Shown: piece after piece, positions 8,763-17,333 of the stretch
Numbering within the stretch: the first letter of the stretch is position 1
Layout of the letters: the number at the start of each line of letters is the position of its first letter
Source of the DNA: Neohoeflea coraliihabitans
Lineage (GTDB): Bacteria > Pseudomonadota > Alphaproteobacteria > Rhizobiales > Rhizobiaceae
Length of the DNA: 64,000 nucleotides
NCBI RefSeq assembly: GCF_019334345.1
Contig: NZ_JAHWQX010000002.1
Span: forward strand, 186,001-250,000
Direction: 5' to 3'
Translations under genes and position numbers: made by a program
The notes under the pieces: generated by a model
Database searches by the model: none
What the model was told of the DNA's origin: nothing
What the model saw: only the letters and a program-made list of their open reading frames with translations

Positions 8763-8894
8763 ATGTTGATTGCACTGGTGGCACTAACGATGAGTTTGGC
8801 GTTAATGGCGACAACACTTGTCATCCTTCACCATGAGGGTCAAACTCTGGAAACCGACCGGCGGAAATCCGCATATCGGGACTATACCTATTAA
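8763..8894 (+). CDS. Small single-helix membrane protein, 43 residues
   Basis: A short frame begins at ATG 8763 behind GAGAGGGAG: MLIALVALTMSLALMATTLV, then a short charged tail ending YRDYTY. The first 22 residues form one transmembrane helix. The ORF lies between a stress-type promoter and a glycine-zipper lipoprotein whose ATG follows 24 bases later, so the two are probably co-transcribed. I do not recognise the family. Support is the ribosome-binding site, the hydrophobic pattern and the tight spacing. Confidence 0.5.
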   Translation: MLIALVALTMSLALMATTLVILHHEGQTLETDRRKSAYRDYTY

Positions 8895-8918
8895 GCTGAC
8901 CACCCCAAGGAGGGATTT

Positions 8919-9191
8919 ATGACGCGTATCTTCACTTCAAGCCTTGCAGGGATTGCCCTTCTTGCAGCGGCCGGCTGCACCACCACCGAACAGCGCGCCG
9001 CAGGCGGCGCCGCCGTCGGCGCCGGAACCGGGGCCGTTGTGGCAGCAGCGACCGGCGCAAGCGGCAGCGGCATTGCCACTGGCGCCCTCATCGGCGGTGC
9101 CGCAGGCGCACTTATCGGCGCTGCAACGACGCCGGGTTACTGCCGCTACCGCGATTCCAGCGGCCGCGTTTACACGGCACGCTGCCCGTAA
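8919..9191 (+). CDS. Glycine-zipper lipoprotein
   Basis: A 90-residue lipoprotein precursor. The signal peptide MTRIFTSSLAGIALLAAAGC ends in a lipobox (LAAAGC) with the lipidated Cys at residue 20. The mature part holds glycine-zipper repeats (GGAAVGAGTGAVV, GGAAGALIG), then a short PGYCRYRDSSGRVYTARC tail with two Cys. Such proteins anchor in the outer membrane and often respond to envelope stress. AAGGAGGG precedes the ATG. A terminator follows at 9217. Confidence 0.85.
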   Translation: MTRIFTSSLAGIALLAAAGCTTTEQRAAGGAAVGAGTGAVVAAATGASGSGIATGALIGGAAGALIGAATTPGYCRYRDSSGRVYTARCP

Positions 9192-9216
9192 GCTGCGCGC
9201 AGACTTACCCTTATGG

Positions 9217-9249
9217 AAACGGCCGGATCCTCGCGACCCGGCCGTTTTT
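9217..9249 (+). terminator. Rho-independent terminator after the lipoprotein gene
   Basis: AAACGGCCGG at 9217-9226 pairs with CCGGCCGTTT at 9238-9247, giving a 10-bp stem with an 11-base loop followed by a T-run to 9249. Confidence 0.85.
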
Positions 9250-9387
9250 CGTTGCGCGCGCGCCGGGCAGTTTGTAGATCGCTCTGGATGAAGCCGCCAT
9301 CGTGATGCGGCGCGGCGGCGGAAGGCCGCACGCCAAGCCCTTGCATCGTGTCTTAATCCGCCCTGCCCTGTCCCGGAGCACATTATC

Positions 9388-10581
9388 CTGCCGCAATCCC
9401 TGACCTACGATGTCGCGATCCTTGGAGCCGGTGCAGCCGGACTGATGTGTGCCATTGAAGCCGGGCGGCGCGGGCGTTCGGTGATCGTCATCGATCATGC
9501 CAGGGCGCCGGGGGAAAAAATCCGCATTTCCGGCGGCGGACGGTGCAATTTCACGAATATCCACAGCGGTCCGGAGCATTTTCTTTCCGACAATCCGCAC
9601 TTCGCCAAGTCAGCGCTGAGCGCATACCGGCCGCGGGATTTCATCGCCAAGGTCGAGCAGCACGGCATTGCCTGGCACGAGAAGACTCTCGGACAATTGT
9701 TCTGTGACGGCTCTTCCAAGCAGATCATCGCAATGCTGACCGATGAACTCGCTGCGGCCGGTGGCCGGCTGTCTCTCGGTGATCCCATCCATGACATCGC
9801 GGCCGCGTCCGAGGGCGGCTTCGTCCTGCGCACGGGCAGCGGCCGCTACCAGGTGACGTCGCTGGTGGTGGCAACCGGTGGAAAATCAATCCCGAAGATG
9901 GGCGCGACGGGCCTTGGCTATGACATTGCCAGCCAGTTCGGCCATCAGCTGGTGGCGCCGCGCCCCGGACTGGTGCCGTTCACCTGGCCCTCGGACATGG
10001 CCGGGGACTGGGGAAAGCTGTCGGGCGTCGGTCTGCCGGTGCGCACGCGCGTCGGCAAGGTGCAGTTCGACGAGCAGATGCTCTTTACCCACCGTGGTCT
10101 GTCCGGGCCGGCCATTCTGCAGATTTCCTCGTACTGGCGCGATGGGGAAGCCATCGAAATCGATCTGCAACCGCAGCTCAACCTTGAACAAGAGCTGATC
10201 GCGGCGCGCCGGGAGGGGCCGAAAGCCAGCGTCGAGACCGTGCTGGCAAAGTGCGTGCCGCGTCGTCTGGCGGAGCAGCTTGCCGTCGATCTCGGCCTGT
10301 CGTCGCAACGTCTCGCCGATCTGTCCAACCGGCATTTCGCTGCCATTTCCGCAAGGGTGCACCGATGGGCCTTCCGGCCAGGCGGCAGCGAGGGGTTTCG
10401 CACGGCTGAAGTGACGCTCGGCGGGGTGGCGACCGATGGACTTTCGCAGAGCACGATGGAGAGCCGCACCGTTCGCGGGCTTTTCTTCATCGGCGAAGTC
10501 GTCGATGTCACCGGACATCTCGGCGGCCATAACTTTCATTGGGCCTGGGCCTCAGGATTTGCCGCCGGGCGCAGCGTCTAG
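9388..10581 (+). CDS. NAD(P)/FAD-dependent oxidoreductase, HI0933/BaiN-like
   Basis: A flavoprotein of about 398 residues. The dinucleotide-binding motif YDVAILGAGAAGLMCAIEAG is followed by EKIRISGGGRCNFTN, the family hallmark. A C-terminal TAEVTLGGVATDGL and GLFFIGEVVDVTGHLGGHNFHWAWASG complete the FAD site. The first ATG in frame (9445) lies after the GAGAAG loop, so it cannot be the true start. Between the upstream stop at 9289-9291 and 9445 there is no ATG, GTG or TTG. The best candidate is CTG 9388, nine bases after GGAG; ATT 9382 and ATC 9385 are alternatives. The substrate is unknown. Confidence 0.85.
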   Translation: MPQSLTYDVAILGAGAAGLMCAIEAGRRGRSVIVIDHARAPGEKIRISGGGRCNFTNIHSGPEHFLSDNPHFAKSALSAYRPRDFIAKVEQHGIAWHEKTLGQLFCDGSSKQIIAMLTDELAAAGGRLSLGDPIHDIAAASEGGFVLRTGSGRYQVTSLVVATGGKSIPKMGATGLGYDIASQFGHQLVAPRPGLVPFTWPSDMAGDWGKLSGVGLPVRTRVGKVQFDEQMLFTHRGLSGPAILQISSYWRDGEAIEIDLQPQLNLEQELIAARREGPKASVETVLAKCVPRRLAEQLAVDLGLSSQRLADLSNRHFAAISARVHRWAFRPGGSEGFRTAEVTLGGVATDGLSQSTMESRTVRGLFFIGEVVDVTGHLGGHNFHWAWASGFAAGRSV

Positions 10582-10619
10582 ACGCTGGCCCCGGCAAGCA
10601 GCTTATTTGATTTTCAGCG

Positions 10620-10644
10620 CGAACCAATTGGCCACCGACGAGTT
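10620..10644 (+). promoter_or_regulatory. Candidate EcfG-type promoter of the DUF2383 gene
   Basis: CGAAC at 10620-10624, then 16 bases, then AGTT at 10641-10644. The spacing is right, with one mismatch in each hexamer. It lies 26 bases before the ATG of a gene class typical of general stress regulons. Confidence 0.35.
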
Positions 10645-10670
10645 AACCTTCCATCAAGAAGGAGAACCCA

Positions 10671-11108
10671 ATGACCGCAGACACAAGCCAATTGAAATCC
10701 CTGGTGAAGACAACGATCGACAGCGCCGAAGGCTACCGCCAGGCGGCCGACAACGCGGAGTCGAATGCATTGAAGCAGGTGTTGAACGACGCCGCTGCGA
10801 AACGGCGCCAACTCGTCGATATGCTCAATGGTGAATTGCAGCGACTTGGCGAAGATCGCCAGGAGGACGGCAGCGTGGCCGGCTCGATTCACCATACCTG
10901 GGTCAGCATCACCAGCGCCTTCGCCGATAACGACGAAGCGGCCGTCGACCGTGTCGAGGAGGGCGAGGATTACCTGAAAGGCCAGTTCGAGGATGCCTTG
11001 AAGGATCAGGGCTGGCAGCCGGAGACGCGCAACGTGCTGCAGCGGGCCTATGGAGAAGTGAGCGAAGGCGAACGCCTCGCTGACCGGCTGAAGCAGGCCT
11101 ACGACTGA
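10671..11108 (+). CDS. PA2169-type four-helix-bundle protein (DUF2383)
   Basis: A 145-residue, highly charged helical protein (MTADTSQLKSLVKTTIDSAEGYRQAAD) of the ferritin-like DUF2383 family, about the usual length. No complete di-iron ligand set is obvious to me. Members are induced by stress in many alphaproteobacteria; their biochemical role is unknown. AGAAGGAGAA precedes the ATG. A strong terminator follows at 11139. Confidence 0.88.
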   Translation: MTADTSQLKSLVKTTIDSAEGYRQAADNAESNALKQVLNDAAAKRRQLVDMLNGELQRLGEDRQEDGSVAGSIHHTWVSITSAFADNDEAAVDRVEEGEDYLKGQFEDALKDQGWQPETRNVLQRAYGEVSEGERLADRLKQAYD

Positions 11109-11138
11109 CACTTCGCGATTGAAAGCGAAACCCGCATG

Positions 11139-11172
11139 ACCGGCGCCGGGAACCCTCCCGCGCCGGTTTTTT
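11139..11172 (+). terminator. Rho-independent terminator after the DUF2383 gene
   Basis: ACCGGCGC at 11139-11146 pairs with GCGCCGGT at 11160-11167, followed by a T-run through 11172. Confidence 0.85.
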
Positions 11173-11303
11173 GCATTTGGCCGGGATTGCGCAGCAGGAC
11201 CCGGCGAAAAACGCATCGTCGGACCTGCTTGCGGCTGTGAAGCGGATCGCGCCCCTTGGCCTTGTTTGACCTCTTCGCTGTTGCTAGTTTCGCGGCGGGG
11301 CAC

Positions 11304-12266
11304 ATGAACAGGGTGGGAATCTTGCGATCAGTGCTTCTCTGCGCGGCCGAGGCCGGGGTGGTCGACGCCATGGCGCGCAGCATCAGACGCGTCTGGAACG
11401 CCGATATCCGCATCGTCACCACGGACAGCCATCCTGCCAGCCTCGTGACCGCTTCGCTGCTCTCCGATCGCCATGTACAGGTGCCGGCGATCGATTCACC
11501 GGCATTCGCCGGCCATGTGCTGGAGATCATCCGGTCACAGGCGATCACTGATTATGCGCCGCTCAACGATCACGAAATTCTGGCCCTGGACAGCGCCTTG
11601 CGTCCCGGCGGGGATGTGGCCGTGTGGTCCTGCGCGCGGGCCGGCGAACTGACCCGCAACAAGAACGCGGCCTATGATTTCCTCATCGATCTCGGCATTC
11701 GCGTGCCGCGTCGTTTTGCTGTCGACGAATTGCCCGAGAGCGGGCCGGTGTTCGTCAAACCGTTGAAGGGCAACCGCAGCCGCGGCAGCCGGCTGATGCA
11801 GGCGGAGGACGTGCGGGATCTTTCCCCGGCGGTGCGCGACAGCCTGATCATTCAGGAGGTGTGTGAGAGCCCGGAAATCACGGTGGATTCCTTTCACGAC
11901 CACGTGACGGGACACCACCGTTCGCTGGCCCGCGAGCGCCTGATCACAAAATCGGGGGTGTGCGTGGCGGCGCGGCTTTACGAGGATGACAAACTGTCAG
12001 ACATCGCCTTCCGCATTGGCGAAGCACTGCATCAGCGCGGCACGATCTGCTTTCAGACGATGCGTTCGGAGACTGGCCCCGTGATCACCGATCTCAATCT
12101 GCGGCCGGGCGCCGGCACCAGCATGGACGCGGCGGCGGGACTTGATCTGCTGGCGGCAATGGTCGCCTGCCGCACGGGCGCCCCGGTCGCGCCGCTGATC
12201 GCCGCGCGAGTGCCGAAGGAGGGCATTCACATCACCCGCCAGTACCACGACCACGTCATGCCATGA
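11304..12266 (+). CDS. ATP-grasp protein, carbamoyl-phosphate-synthase/PylC-like; first of a coupled pair
   Basis: About 320 residues. A Rossmann-like pre-ATP-grasp region (VLLCAAEAGVVDAMARSIRR) is followed by the ATP-grasp fold: NKNAAYDFLIDLGIRVP, VFVKPLKGNRSRGSR (ATP-binding loop, near residues 149-163), IIQEVCESPEITVDSF, and the metal-binding DLNLRPGAGTS near 263. It resembles ligases that join a carboxylate to an amine, but the substrate is unknown. The start is uncertain: ATG 11304, with TTG 11256 or GTG 11331 as alternatives. Its stop overlaps the next ATG by ATGA, so the two ATP-grasp proteins are co-translated. Confidence 0.8.
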   Translation: MNRVGILRSVLLCAAEAGVVDAMARSIRRVWNADIRIVTTDSHPASLVTASLLSDRHVQVPAIDSPAFAGHVLEIIRSQAITDYAPLNDHEILALDSALRPGGDVAVWSCARAGELTRNKNAAYDFLIDLGIRVPRRFAVDELPESGPVFVKPLKGNRSRGSRLMQAEDVRDLSPAVRDSLIIQEVCESPEITVDSFHDHVTGHHRSLARERLITKSGVCVAARLYEDDKLSDIAFRIGEALHQRGTICFQTMRSETGPVITDLNLRPGAGTSMDAAAGLDLLAAMVACRTGAPVAPLIAARVPKEGIHITRQYHDHVMP

Positions 12267-13276
12267 TCACCTTCATCGCCTGCTACCGGCATTTATATAC
12301 GTTTCGCGCCCTGCGCGGGCGCGTCCTTGGGCCGATGATGCCGGCGACCCGCGCCATCAGCTATGAGCGCTTTTTCGCGAGCCGCGGCCTGCGGCCCGGC
12401 ACCTACGTGTTCACCGACTTTGAACGCATGCACCCGGCCGAGGTCCGGCTAGCCTCGCATATCGAGCGCTTTTACCGCGACAGACCGGGCTTTCGTTTTC
12501 TCAATGTGCCGGCACGGGTGCGCATCCGGCTCGGTCTGTTGCGCAGCCTGAAGGAGCACGGCCTCAACAGTTTCGATGCCTATCCCGCCGAAAGCCATCC
12601 GCGGCCGCGGCGCTTCCCGGTGTTCATCCGGCTATCCGCCGACCATGCCGGACCGATCGGCGGTCTGATTGCCGACCAGGATGCACTTGAGCAGCGATTG
12701 GCGGAGCTGGAGAGGTCCGGCGTGCCGCTGACGGGTCTGCTTGTCGTTGAATATTGCGCCGATCGTCTGGACGACGGACTGTTCGAAAAATTCTCGGTGT
12801 ATCGGATCGGCGATCGCTACACGCTGGCCGGACTGCTCGTCGGACAGGACTGGGATGTCAAATCGCCGGACATGGATTTCGTCGATGATGAGATCATGCA
12901 GCGGCATCTGACGATCATGCGCGAAGACCATGTCAGCACGGCGGTGCGCAAAGCCTTTGAGCTGGCCGGCATCGACTATGGCCGCGCCGATCTCGGCTAT
13001 GGCGACGGCCAGGTGCAGGTCTATGAGATCAACACCAATCCTTCGATCAAGGCAGGCACGCGCTACATCTCCGAGGCGCATCGCGAAAGCCGTGAAATCT
13101 TCCGCAAGAGGTTCGCGGCGATGCTGCACGCGGTCGACCTGCCCGGGGGAGCGATGGTGCCGCTGAAGCTGGGGCGGCTCGACGGCCCGTCGCGCGACCG
13201 GCTGCGGCTGGCCACCGCCCGCCGGCCGCTGCCGGCACCGCTGGCGTGGGTGGCGCGCCTCAGGCGGCCGTTCTGA
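12263..13276 (+). CDS. Second ATP-grasp-like protein of the pair, uncharacterised
   Basis: A 337-residue protein overlapping the upstream gene by four bases. The C-terminal half has ATP-grasp-like features: LLVVEYCADRLDDGLFEKFSVYRIGDRY and a GRADLGYGDGQVQVYEINTNPSI metal-site motif near residues 243-261. The N-terminal half (MITFIACYRHLYTFRALRGRVLG) has no motif I recognise. Coupling of two divergent ATP-grasp proteins suggests a two-step or heteromeric amide ligase. No biosynthetic neighbours give the substrate. Followed by the convergent YdeI gene. Confidence 0.7.
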   Translation: MITFIACYRHLYTFRALRGRVLGPMMPATRAISYERFFASRGLRPGTYVFTDFERMHPAEVRLASHIERFYRDRPGFRFLNVPARVRIRLGLLRSLKEHGLNSFDAYPAESHPRPRRFPVFIRLSADHAGPIGGLIADQDALEQRLAELERSGVPLTGLLVVEYCADRLDDGLFEKFSVYRIGDRYTLAGLLVGQDWDVKSPDMDFVDDEIMQRHLTIMREDHVSTAVRKAFELAGIDYGRADLGYGDGQVQVYEINTNPSIKAGTRYISEAHRESREIFRKRFAAMLHAVDLPGGAMVPLKLGRLDGPSRDRLRLATARRPLPAPLAWVARLRRPF

Positions 13277-13302
13277 TAGCAGCACCACCAAGCTCGCGCG
13301 GC

Positions 13303-13620
13303 TCAGGATTTCGCTGATCTGTCGATCAGGACCGCCTGCTGCCACTTGCCCGGCTTCTTGTCGGTGCGGTGAATGCAGCCGGCCCAGCAGCACGGGCGCT
13401 TGCGCCCGTCGAGAAGCTCTTCGATCGTGCGCTGAATGCGCCGCGCGCGGGTCTCCTGCCGTTTCGCATCTTCCACCCAGCAGAGGAACTCGTTGCGGCC
13501 GATCGCGGTCAGATCCTGCCACAGGGCGGTGATTTCCGCCGTGGCGGTCAGTGCCGCATGCATGTCGGGCGGCACTGCATGCACCAGCCCGGCCGGCAAT
13601 TCCCGCTTGCTCTTTGCCAT
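13303..13620 (-). CDS. YdeI/OmpD-associated family protein
   Basis: A 105-residue protein: MAKSKRELPAGLVHAVPPDMHAAL, then WVEDAKRQETRARRIQRTIEELLDGRKRPCCWAGC. The PAGLVHAVPPD and W-V-E-D-A-K-R-x-E-T-R-x-R-R-I pattern marks the YdeI/OmdA helical domain, linked to envelope stress and antimicrobial-peptide resistance in enterobacteria. The role here is inferred only from the family. It converges on the ATP-grasp pair. Confidence 0.8.
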   Translation of the reverse strand: MAKSKRELPAGLVHAVPPDMHAALTATAEITALWQDLTAIGRNEFLCWVEDAKRQETRARRIQRTIEELLDGRKRPCCWAGCIHRTDKKPGKWQQAVLIDRSAKS

Positions 13621-13810
13621 ATTGTCTGTCTCCGGCCTGGCGCGGCGCCGCAGGCAAACAGTCGCTCTGCGGCGGCAGATAAAGGCAATGCGTCTTTCGT
13701 CCCGATGTCAACTAGAGCGCCGCAACGGCGCCTCCCGCCAGCTTCTCACCCGGTGGTGCGGCGCCGGATGCACAGCACCGTATCGTGGCCAGCCGAGAGC
13801 GAAAGGCGGT

Positions 13811-14197
13811 TCAGCTGGCGTTGACGGCCTTCTCGAGGCGGTCGCGCACCTGTGAGGCGACGGCATGAAGCTCGGAATTCTCAATGGCACTCATTGACGC
13901 GACCGGGTCGACAGCGCTGATCTCGACACCGTCCGGCGTCTGGCGCAGGATCACGTTGCAAGGCAGCATGGCGCCGACGCGCGGCTCCATCTGCAGGGCC
14001 TGATAGGCCATCTGCGGATTGCAGGCTCCAAGAATGCGGTAGGCCGGCATGTCCTTGTCCAGCTTCTTCTTCATGGTCTGTTGAACGTCGATCTCGGTGA
14101 GAACACCGAAACCCTCATCCTGCAGCGCGGCACGGACCCGCTCATCGACGTCCTCGAAGCTCGCATCGGCGATCACGCGGTTGATCGTGTATCCCAT
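13811..14197 (-). CDS. DUF302 domain protein
   Basis: A 128-residue protein starting MGYTINRVIADASFEDVDERVRAAL with a central KILGACNP-like segment (YRILGACNPQMAYQAL) and LPCNVILRQTPDGVEISAVDP, all DUF302 hallmarks. The conserved Cys residues of ACNP and LPCN are both present. I start at ATG 14197, seven bases after AGAGGA; a TTG at 14203 is also in frame. Function is unknown; the family often accompanies redox or sulfur genes. Confidence 0.85.
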   Translation of the reverse strand: MGYTINRVIADASFEDVDERVRAALQDEGFGVLTEIDVQQTMKKKLDKDMPAYRILGACNPQMAYQALQMEPRVGAMLPCNVILRQTPDGVEISAVDPVASMSAIENSELHAVASQVRDRLEKAVNAS

Positions 14198-14393
14198 GTC
14201 CAAGTCCTCTCACTTTAAATTGCAGCCAAATGGTACCTGACCCAATCCGCCAGCGAAGATAGGGTTCCGTCGAGCAGGGATCGTGCATTGCGGCATTGCG
14301 CCTCAGGCAAGCGTCGCAAGGGCGTGCGATGTCGTGCAAGAAACTGTCTCCGCACCCCGGGCGTGAACAAATCGTTTGTCGGGATCTCGGCTC

Positions 14394-16409
14394 ATGTTGC
14401 AGAGTAACGAAACACCGACGAGAACATCGTCTCCCGCAGCTTCAACTGAATCGATATCCATGCGCTACCGGCCCGAAATCGATGGTCTCCGGGCGATCGC
14501 GGTGCTTCCGGTCGTACTATTCCATGCCGACATTCCTGCCTTCTCCGGAGGCTATATCGGCGTGGACGTCTTCTTCGTGATCTCCGGCTATCTGATGTCG
14601 ATTCTTATCCTTGAAGGCATGCGCGACGGCTCGTTCTCGCTCCTCGGATTTTACGAGCGACGAGCACGACGCATTCTCCCGGCGCTGTTTACCGTCATGA
14701 TCTGCTGCATTCCGTTTGCCTGGCTGTGGATGCAGCCGTCGCAGCTCGAAGAATTCGCCAAAAGCCTGATCACCGTCAGCTTGTTCGCGTCGAACTTTCA
14801 GTTTTGGCAGGAATCCGGCTATTTCACAGCCGATGCCGAGCTCAAGCCGCTTCTCCACACCTGGAGTCTGGCCGTCGAAGAGCAGTATTATCTGGTCATA
14901 CCGCTCGTCACACTCGCCTTTTGGCGCTTTGGCCAAACACGTTTTCTGGCGCTGCTCGTCACCGTGGCGGCAGGAAGCTTTCTGCTTTGCGAATGGGGGT
15001 GGCGCAACGCTCCGGACTTCAATTTCTATTTTACCGCGACGCGTGTCTGGGAGCTGCTGATCGGCGCAATTTGCGGTGTCATACTCACCAACCGGACGAT
15101 CGCCCCGAACCAGGCGTTTGCAGCAGCAGGTCTGGCGTTGGTTGTGATTCCCGTGTTCTGGTTCGATTCCTCAACGCCGTTCCCGTCCCTGTACGCCCTG
15201 CTGCCGGTCATCGGCACCGGATGTGTGATCCTCTTTGCCGGGGAAAGGACGATGGCGGCGCAGGTGCTGTCGCACCGGTGGCTCGTTGGTATCGGGCTGA
15301 TCAGCTACAGCATCTATCTCTGGCACCAGCCGCTTTTCGCCTTTACGCGTTTGCGCCTGTTCGACGAGCCTTCCACCGGATTGATGCTGCTCTTGTCATT
15401 GGCTTCCGTCATGCTGGCCTATGCAAGCTGGCGATGGGTCGAGCAGCCCTTTCGCCGCCACGATGCGCGCTTTTTCAGCTCCCGGAGAATGGCTCTCGGA
15501 GCATCCGTGATGACGATCGGCCTGTTGTCCGCCGTGGGGGCTATGGGCGTGCTGAATGACGGGGTCCCGGAGCGCGCCATGGTATCGGGAAGGACCTATG
15601 CCGAGATGGGCCTGAGCGAGAAGCTGGCTCTCAATTTCGGGCTGCATTCCGATTGCGAGTTCGCCTTCACCCTTTCGACCCATTGCCGCACGCATGAAAA
15701 CCCGGAACTCGTCCTGTGGGGAGACAGCTATGCGATGCATTTGGCGCCCGCCCTCCTCGCTTCGCGACCGGACATCCGGATGGTTCAACACACGATGTCC
15801 GCATGCAGTCCCGTCGTAGGGGGCGCCCTGATCAACAAAAGCTATCCGATGGCCTCATCGAGGCGCTGCATTCAATTCAATGACCAGGTGTTCGATTGGA
15901 TCAAAGGCAATCCCGGGATCGAGACTGTCGTCCTGTCTTCAGCTTTCGCCATCCTCAGCGCCGAAATCTATCATCGGGACGGGCGTGTCACTCACACCTT
16001 GCAACACGAATGGGTGCGTCAGGCACTCTCGCGAACCATCGACACGTTAAAGCAGCTTGGAAAGGAAGTCGTGCTGGTATCGCCGGCTCCGGCGAACGGC
16101 ATTGATCTCGGCGCCTGTCTGGCGAAGGCGGCAATGCTTGGCCTTTCACAGACCCATTGCGACTTCAAGCGCTCCGATATCATCCCATTCGTGCGCACCC
16201 GGTTCGAATTTGCCACCGACATGGCAAGCCAGATCCCGGTTGTCATGCTCGCCGACTTGATCTGCGATGGTGGCCCATGCCGAACGCGCATCGGCGATAT
16301 TTTCATCTATCGCGACAATGCACATTTATCAGCCGAGGGGTCGGCGTATCTCGGCGCAACGCATGATTTCTATCGCCTGGTGAAAGACGCGAAGGTTGGC
16401 GAGCAGTAG
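14394..16409 (+). CDS. Acyltransferase 3 / SGNH-hydrolase fusion (OafA-like O-acetyltransferase)
   Basis: About 671 residues. The N-terminal part is an acyltransferase-3 membrane domain: YRPEIDGLRAIAVLPVVLFH, VDVFFVISGYLMS, ERRARRILPAL, and HTWSLAVEEQYYL, with about ten helices. The C-terminal periplasmic part is an SGNH-type domain with GDSYAMHL near residue 442 and a D-x-x-H pair in DNAHLSAEGSAYLG near 642. Such proteins transfer acetyl groups to O-antigen, exopolysaccharide or peptidoglycan. I start at ATG 14394; a TTG at 14376 and an ATG at 14460 are also in frame. No polysaccharide genes flank it, so the acceptor is unknown. Confidence 0.9.
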   Translation: MLQSNETPTRTSSPAASTESISMRYRPEIDGLRAIAVLPVVLFHADIPAFSGGYIGVDVFFVISGYLMSILILEGMRDGSFSLLGFYERRARRILPALFTVMICCIPFAWLWMQPSQLEEFAKSLITVSLFASNFQFWQESGYFTADAELKPLLHTWSLAVEEQYYLVIPLVTLAFWRFGQTRFLALLVTVAAGSFLLCEWGWRNAPDFNFYFTATRVWELLIGAICGVILTNRTIAPNQAFAAAGLALVVIPVFWFDSSTPFPSLYALLPVIGTGCVILFAGERTMAAQVLSHRWLVGIGLISYSIYLWHQPLFAFTRLRLFDEPSTGLMLLLSLASVMLAYASWRWVEQPFRRHDARFFSSRRMALGASVMTIGLLSAVGAMGVLNDGVPERAMVSGRTYAEMGLSEKLALNFGLHSDCEFAFTLSTHCRTHENPELVLWGDSYAMHLAPALLASRPDIRMVQHTMSACSPVVGGALINKSYPMASSRRCIQFNDQVFDWIKGNPGIETVVLSSAFAILSAEIYHRDGRVTHTLQHEWVRQALSRTIDTLKQLGKEVVLVSPAPANGIDLGACLAKAAMLGLSQTHCDFKRSDIIPFVRTRFEFATDMASQIPVVMLADLICDGGPCRTRIGDIFIYRDNAHLSAEGSAYLGATHDFYRLVKDAKVGEQ

Positions 16410-16886
16410 ACGCCGCCCCTCGGGTCCATCGCTCGCCACGGAACTGTACCTGACACCCTTCGTAACCAGCGTGGTTGCAGCGGGATCTCAGACAGTGCTG
16501 TCCGGGCGCTCCTGCCGGATCGCCACCTCAATCTTGCGGGCGCATGCGGCGACGGCCTCGAACACATCGAGGCGGGCGGCAAGTTCGTCGAAGACTTCGA
16601 CCTCGAGCACGATACTGACCGAGGCGATGACGACGCCCTTCATCCCTTTTGGTGTATTAGCCAAGTAGGCTGGTGCGTTCAGAAAGACTGCGCTTGCGGT
16701 TGCGGCGCCTTTTTGCCAGGCGCATCCCCGGCGCGCGGCCGACAGGGTTCGAAGCTGTGACGTGCCCCGCGAGATGATCGCGCGGATGGACGGCAATCCG
16801 CGGCAAACGAGGCCTTGAGGCGGCGGATGAGTTGGGCTAAGAGACGCGGGTGCTTCCCGCTTGCGCATCTTGCAGGCGGTGCGGCT
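16410..16886. other. Gene-poor stretch before tRNA-Arg
   Basis: This 477-base stretch has no convincing gene. A 51-codon minus-strand frame (16488-16643, starting [20 protein letters not shown]) is the only segment with protein-like composition, but its AAAGGG is too close to the ATG to act as a good ribosome-binding site and I cannot place it in a family. A GGAAC-N16-CGTA sequence at 16440-16464 resembles a stress promoter but no gene follows. Confidence 0.4.
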
Positions 16887-16963
<77 letters not shown>

Positions 16964-17207
16964 TTTTCCATATATATCCGTGCATTATAATCGACGTCCC
17001 GCGGCGGACTGTTTATTGATGCGGCGTGGGACACATTTGGGACCCTCCTCGATGCCTCTGGCATTAGGTCCGATTCTCATCTGGGATCAGCCGTCGCAGC
17101 GCTGCCTAAAATGTCGGAGAAGCGCGCCGCGAGCTGACTTCGCCGACGGGAGCCCGGTAAAGCACGAACTACAGGGCAAAGGACCGCTTTTTTTGCACGG
17201 CGATCGG

Positions 17208-17324
17208 CTACCCTCGCAGGTATTTGACGAGCGCCGCGATCGCGAGCGCCAATACGACGAGCACGAGCAGCCAGATCAGGCCCATGCCCCACATCATGCC
17301 GCCGCCCATCATGTCGTTCATCAT
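17208..17324 (-). CDS. 38-residue Met-rich small membrane protein of the mer locus
   Basis: A short frame starting ATG 17324 behind AGGAAGA encodes MMNDMMGGGMMWGMGLIW, then one transmembrane helix and KYLRG. The Met/Gly-rich N-terminus could bind soft metals. It starts 10 bases after the stop of the reductase-like gene and is co-oriented with the mer genes. Similar short Met-rich peptides are common beside metal-resistance genes, but I cannot name a family. Confidence 0.55.
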   Translation of the reverse strand: MMNDMMGGGMMWGMGLIWLLVLVVLALAIAALVKYLRG

Positions 17325-17333
17325 TCTTCCTAC

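Noticed and set aside
14198-14290. A GGAAC-N16-GATT sequence upstream of the DUF302 gene
   Set aside because: Two of four -10 positions fail and the distance to the start is long.
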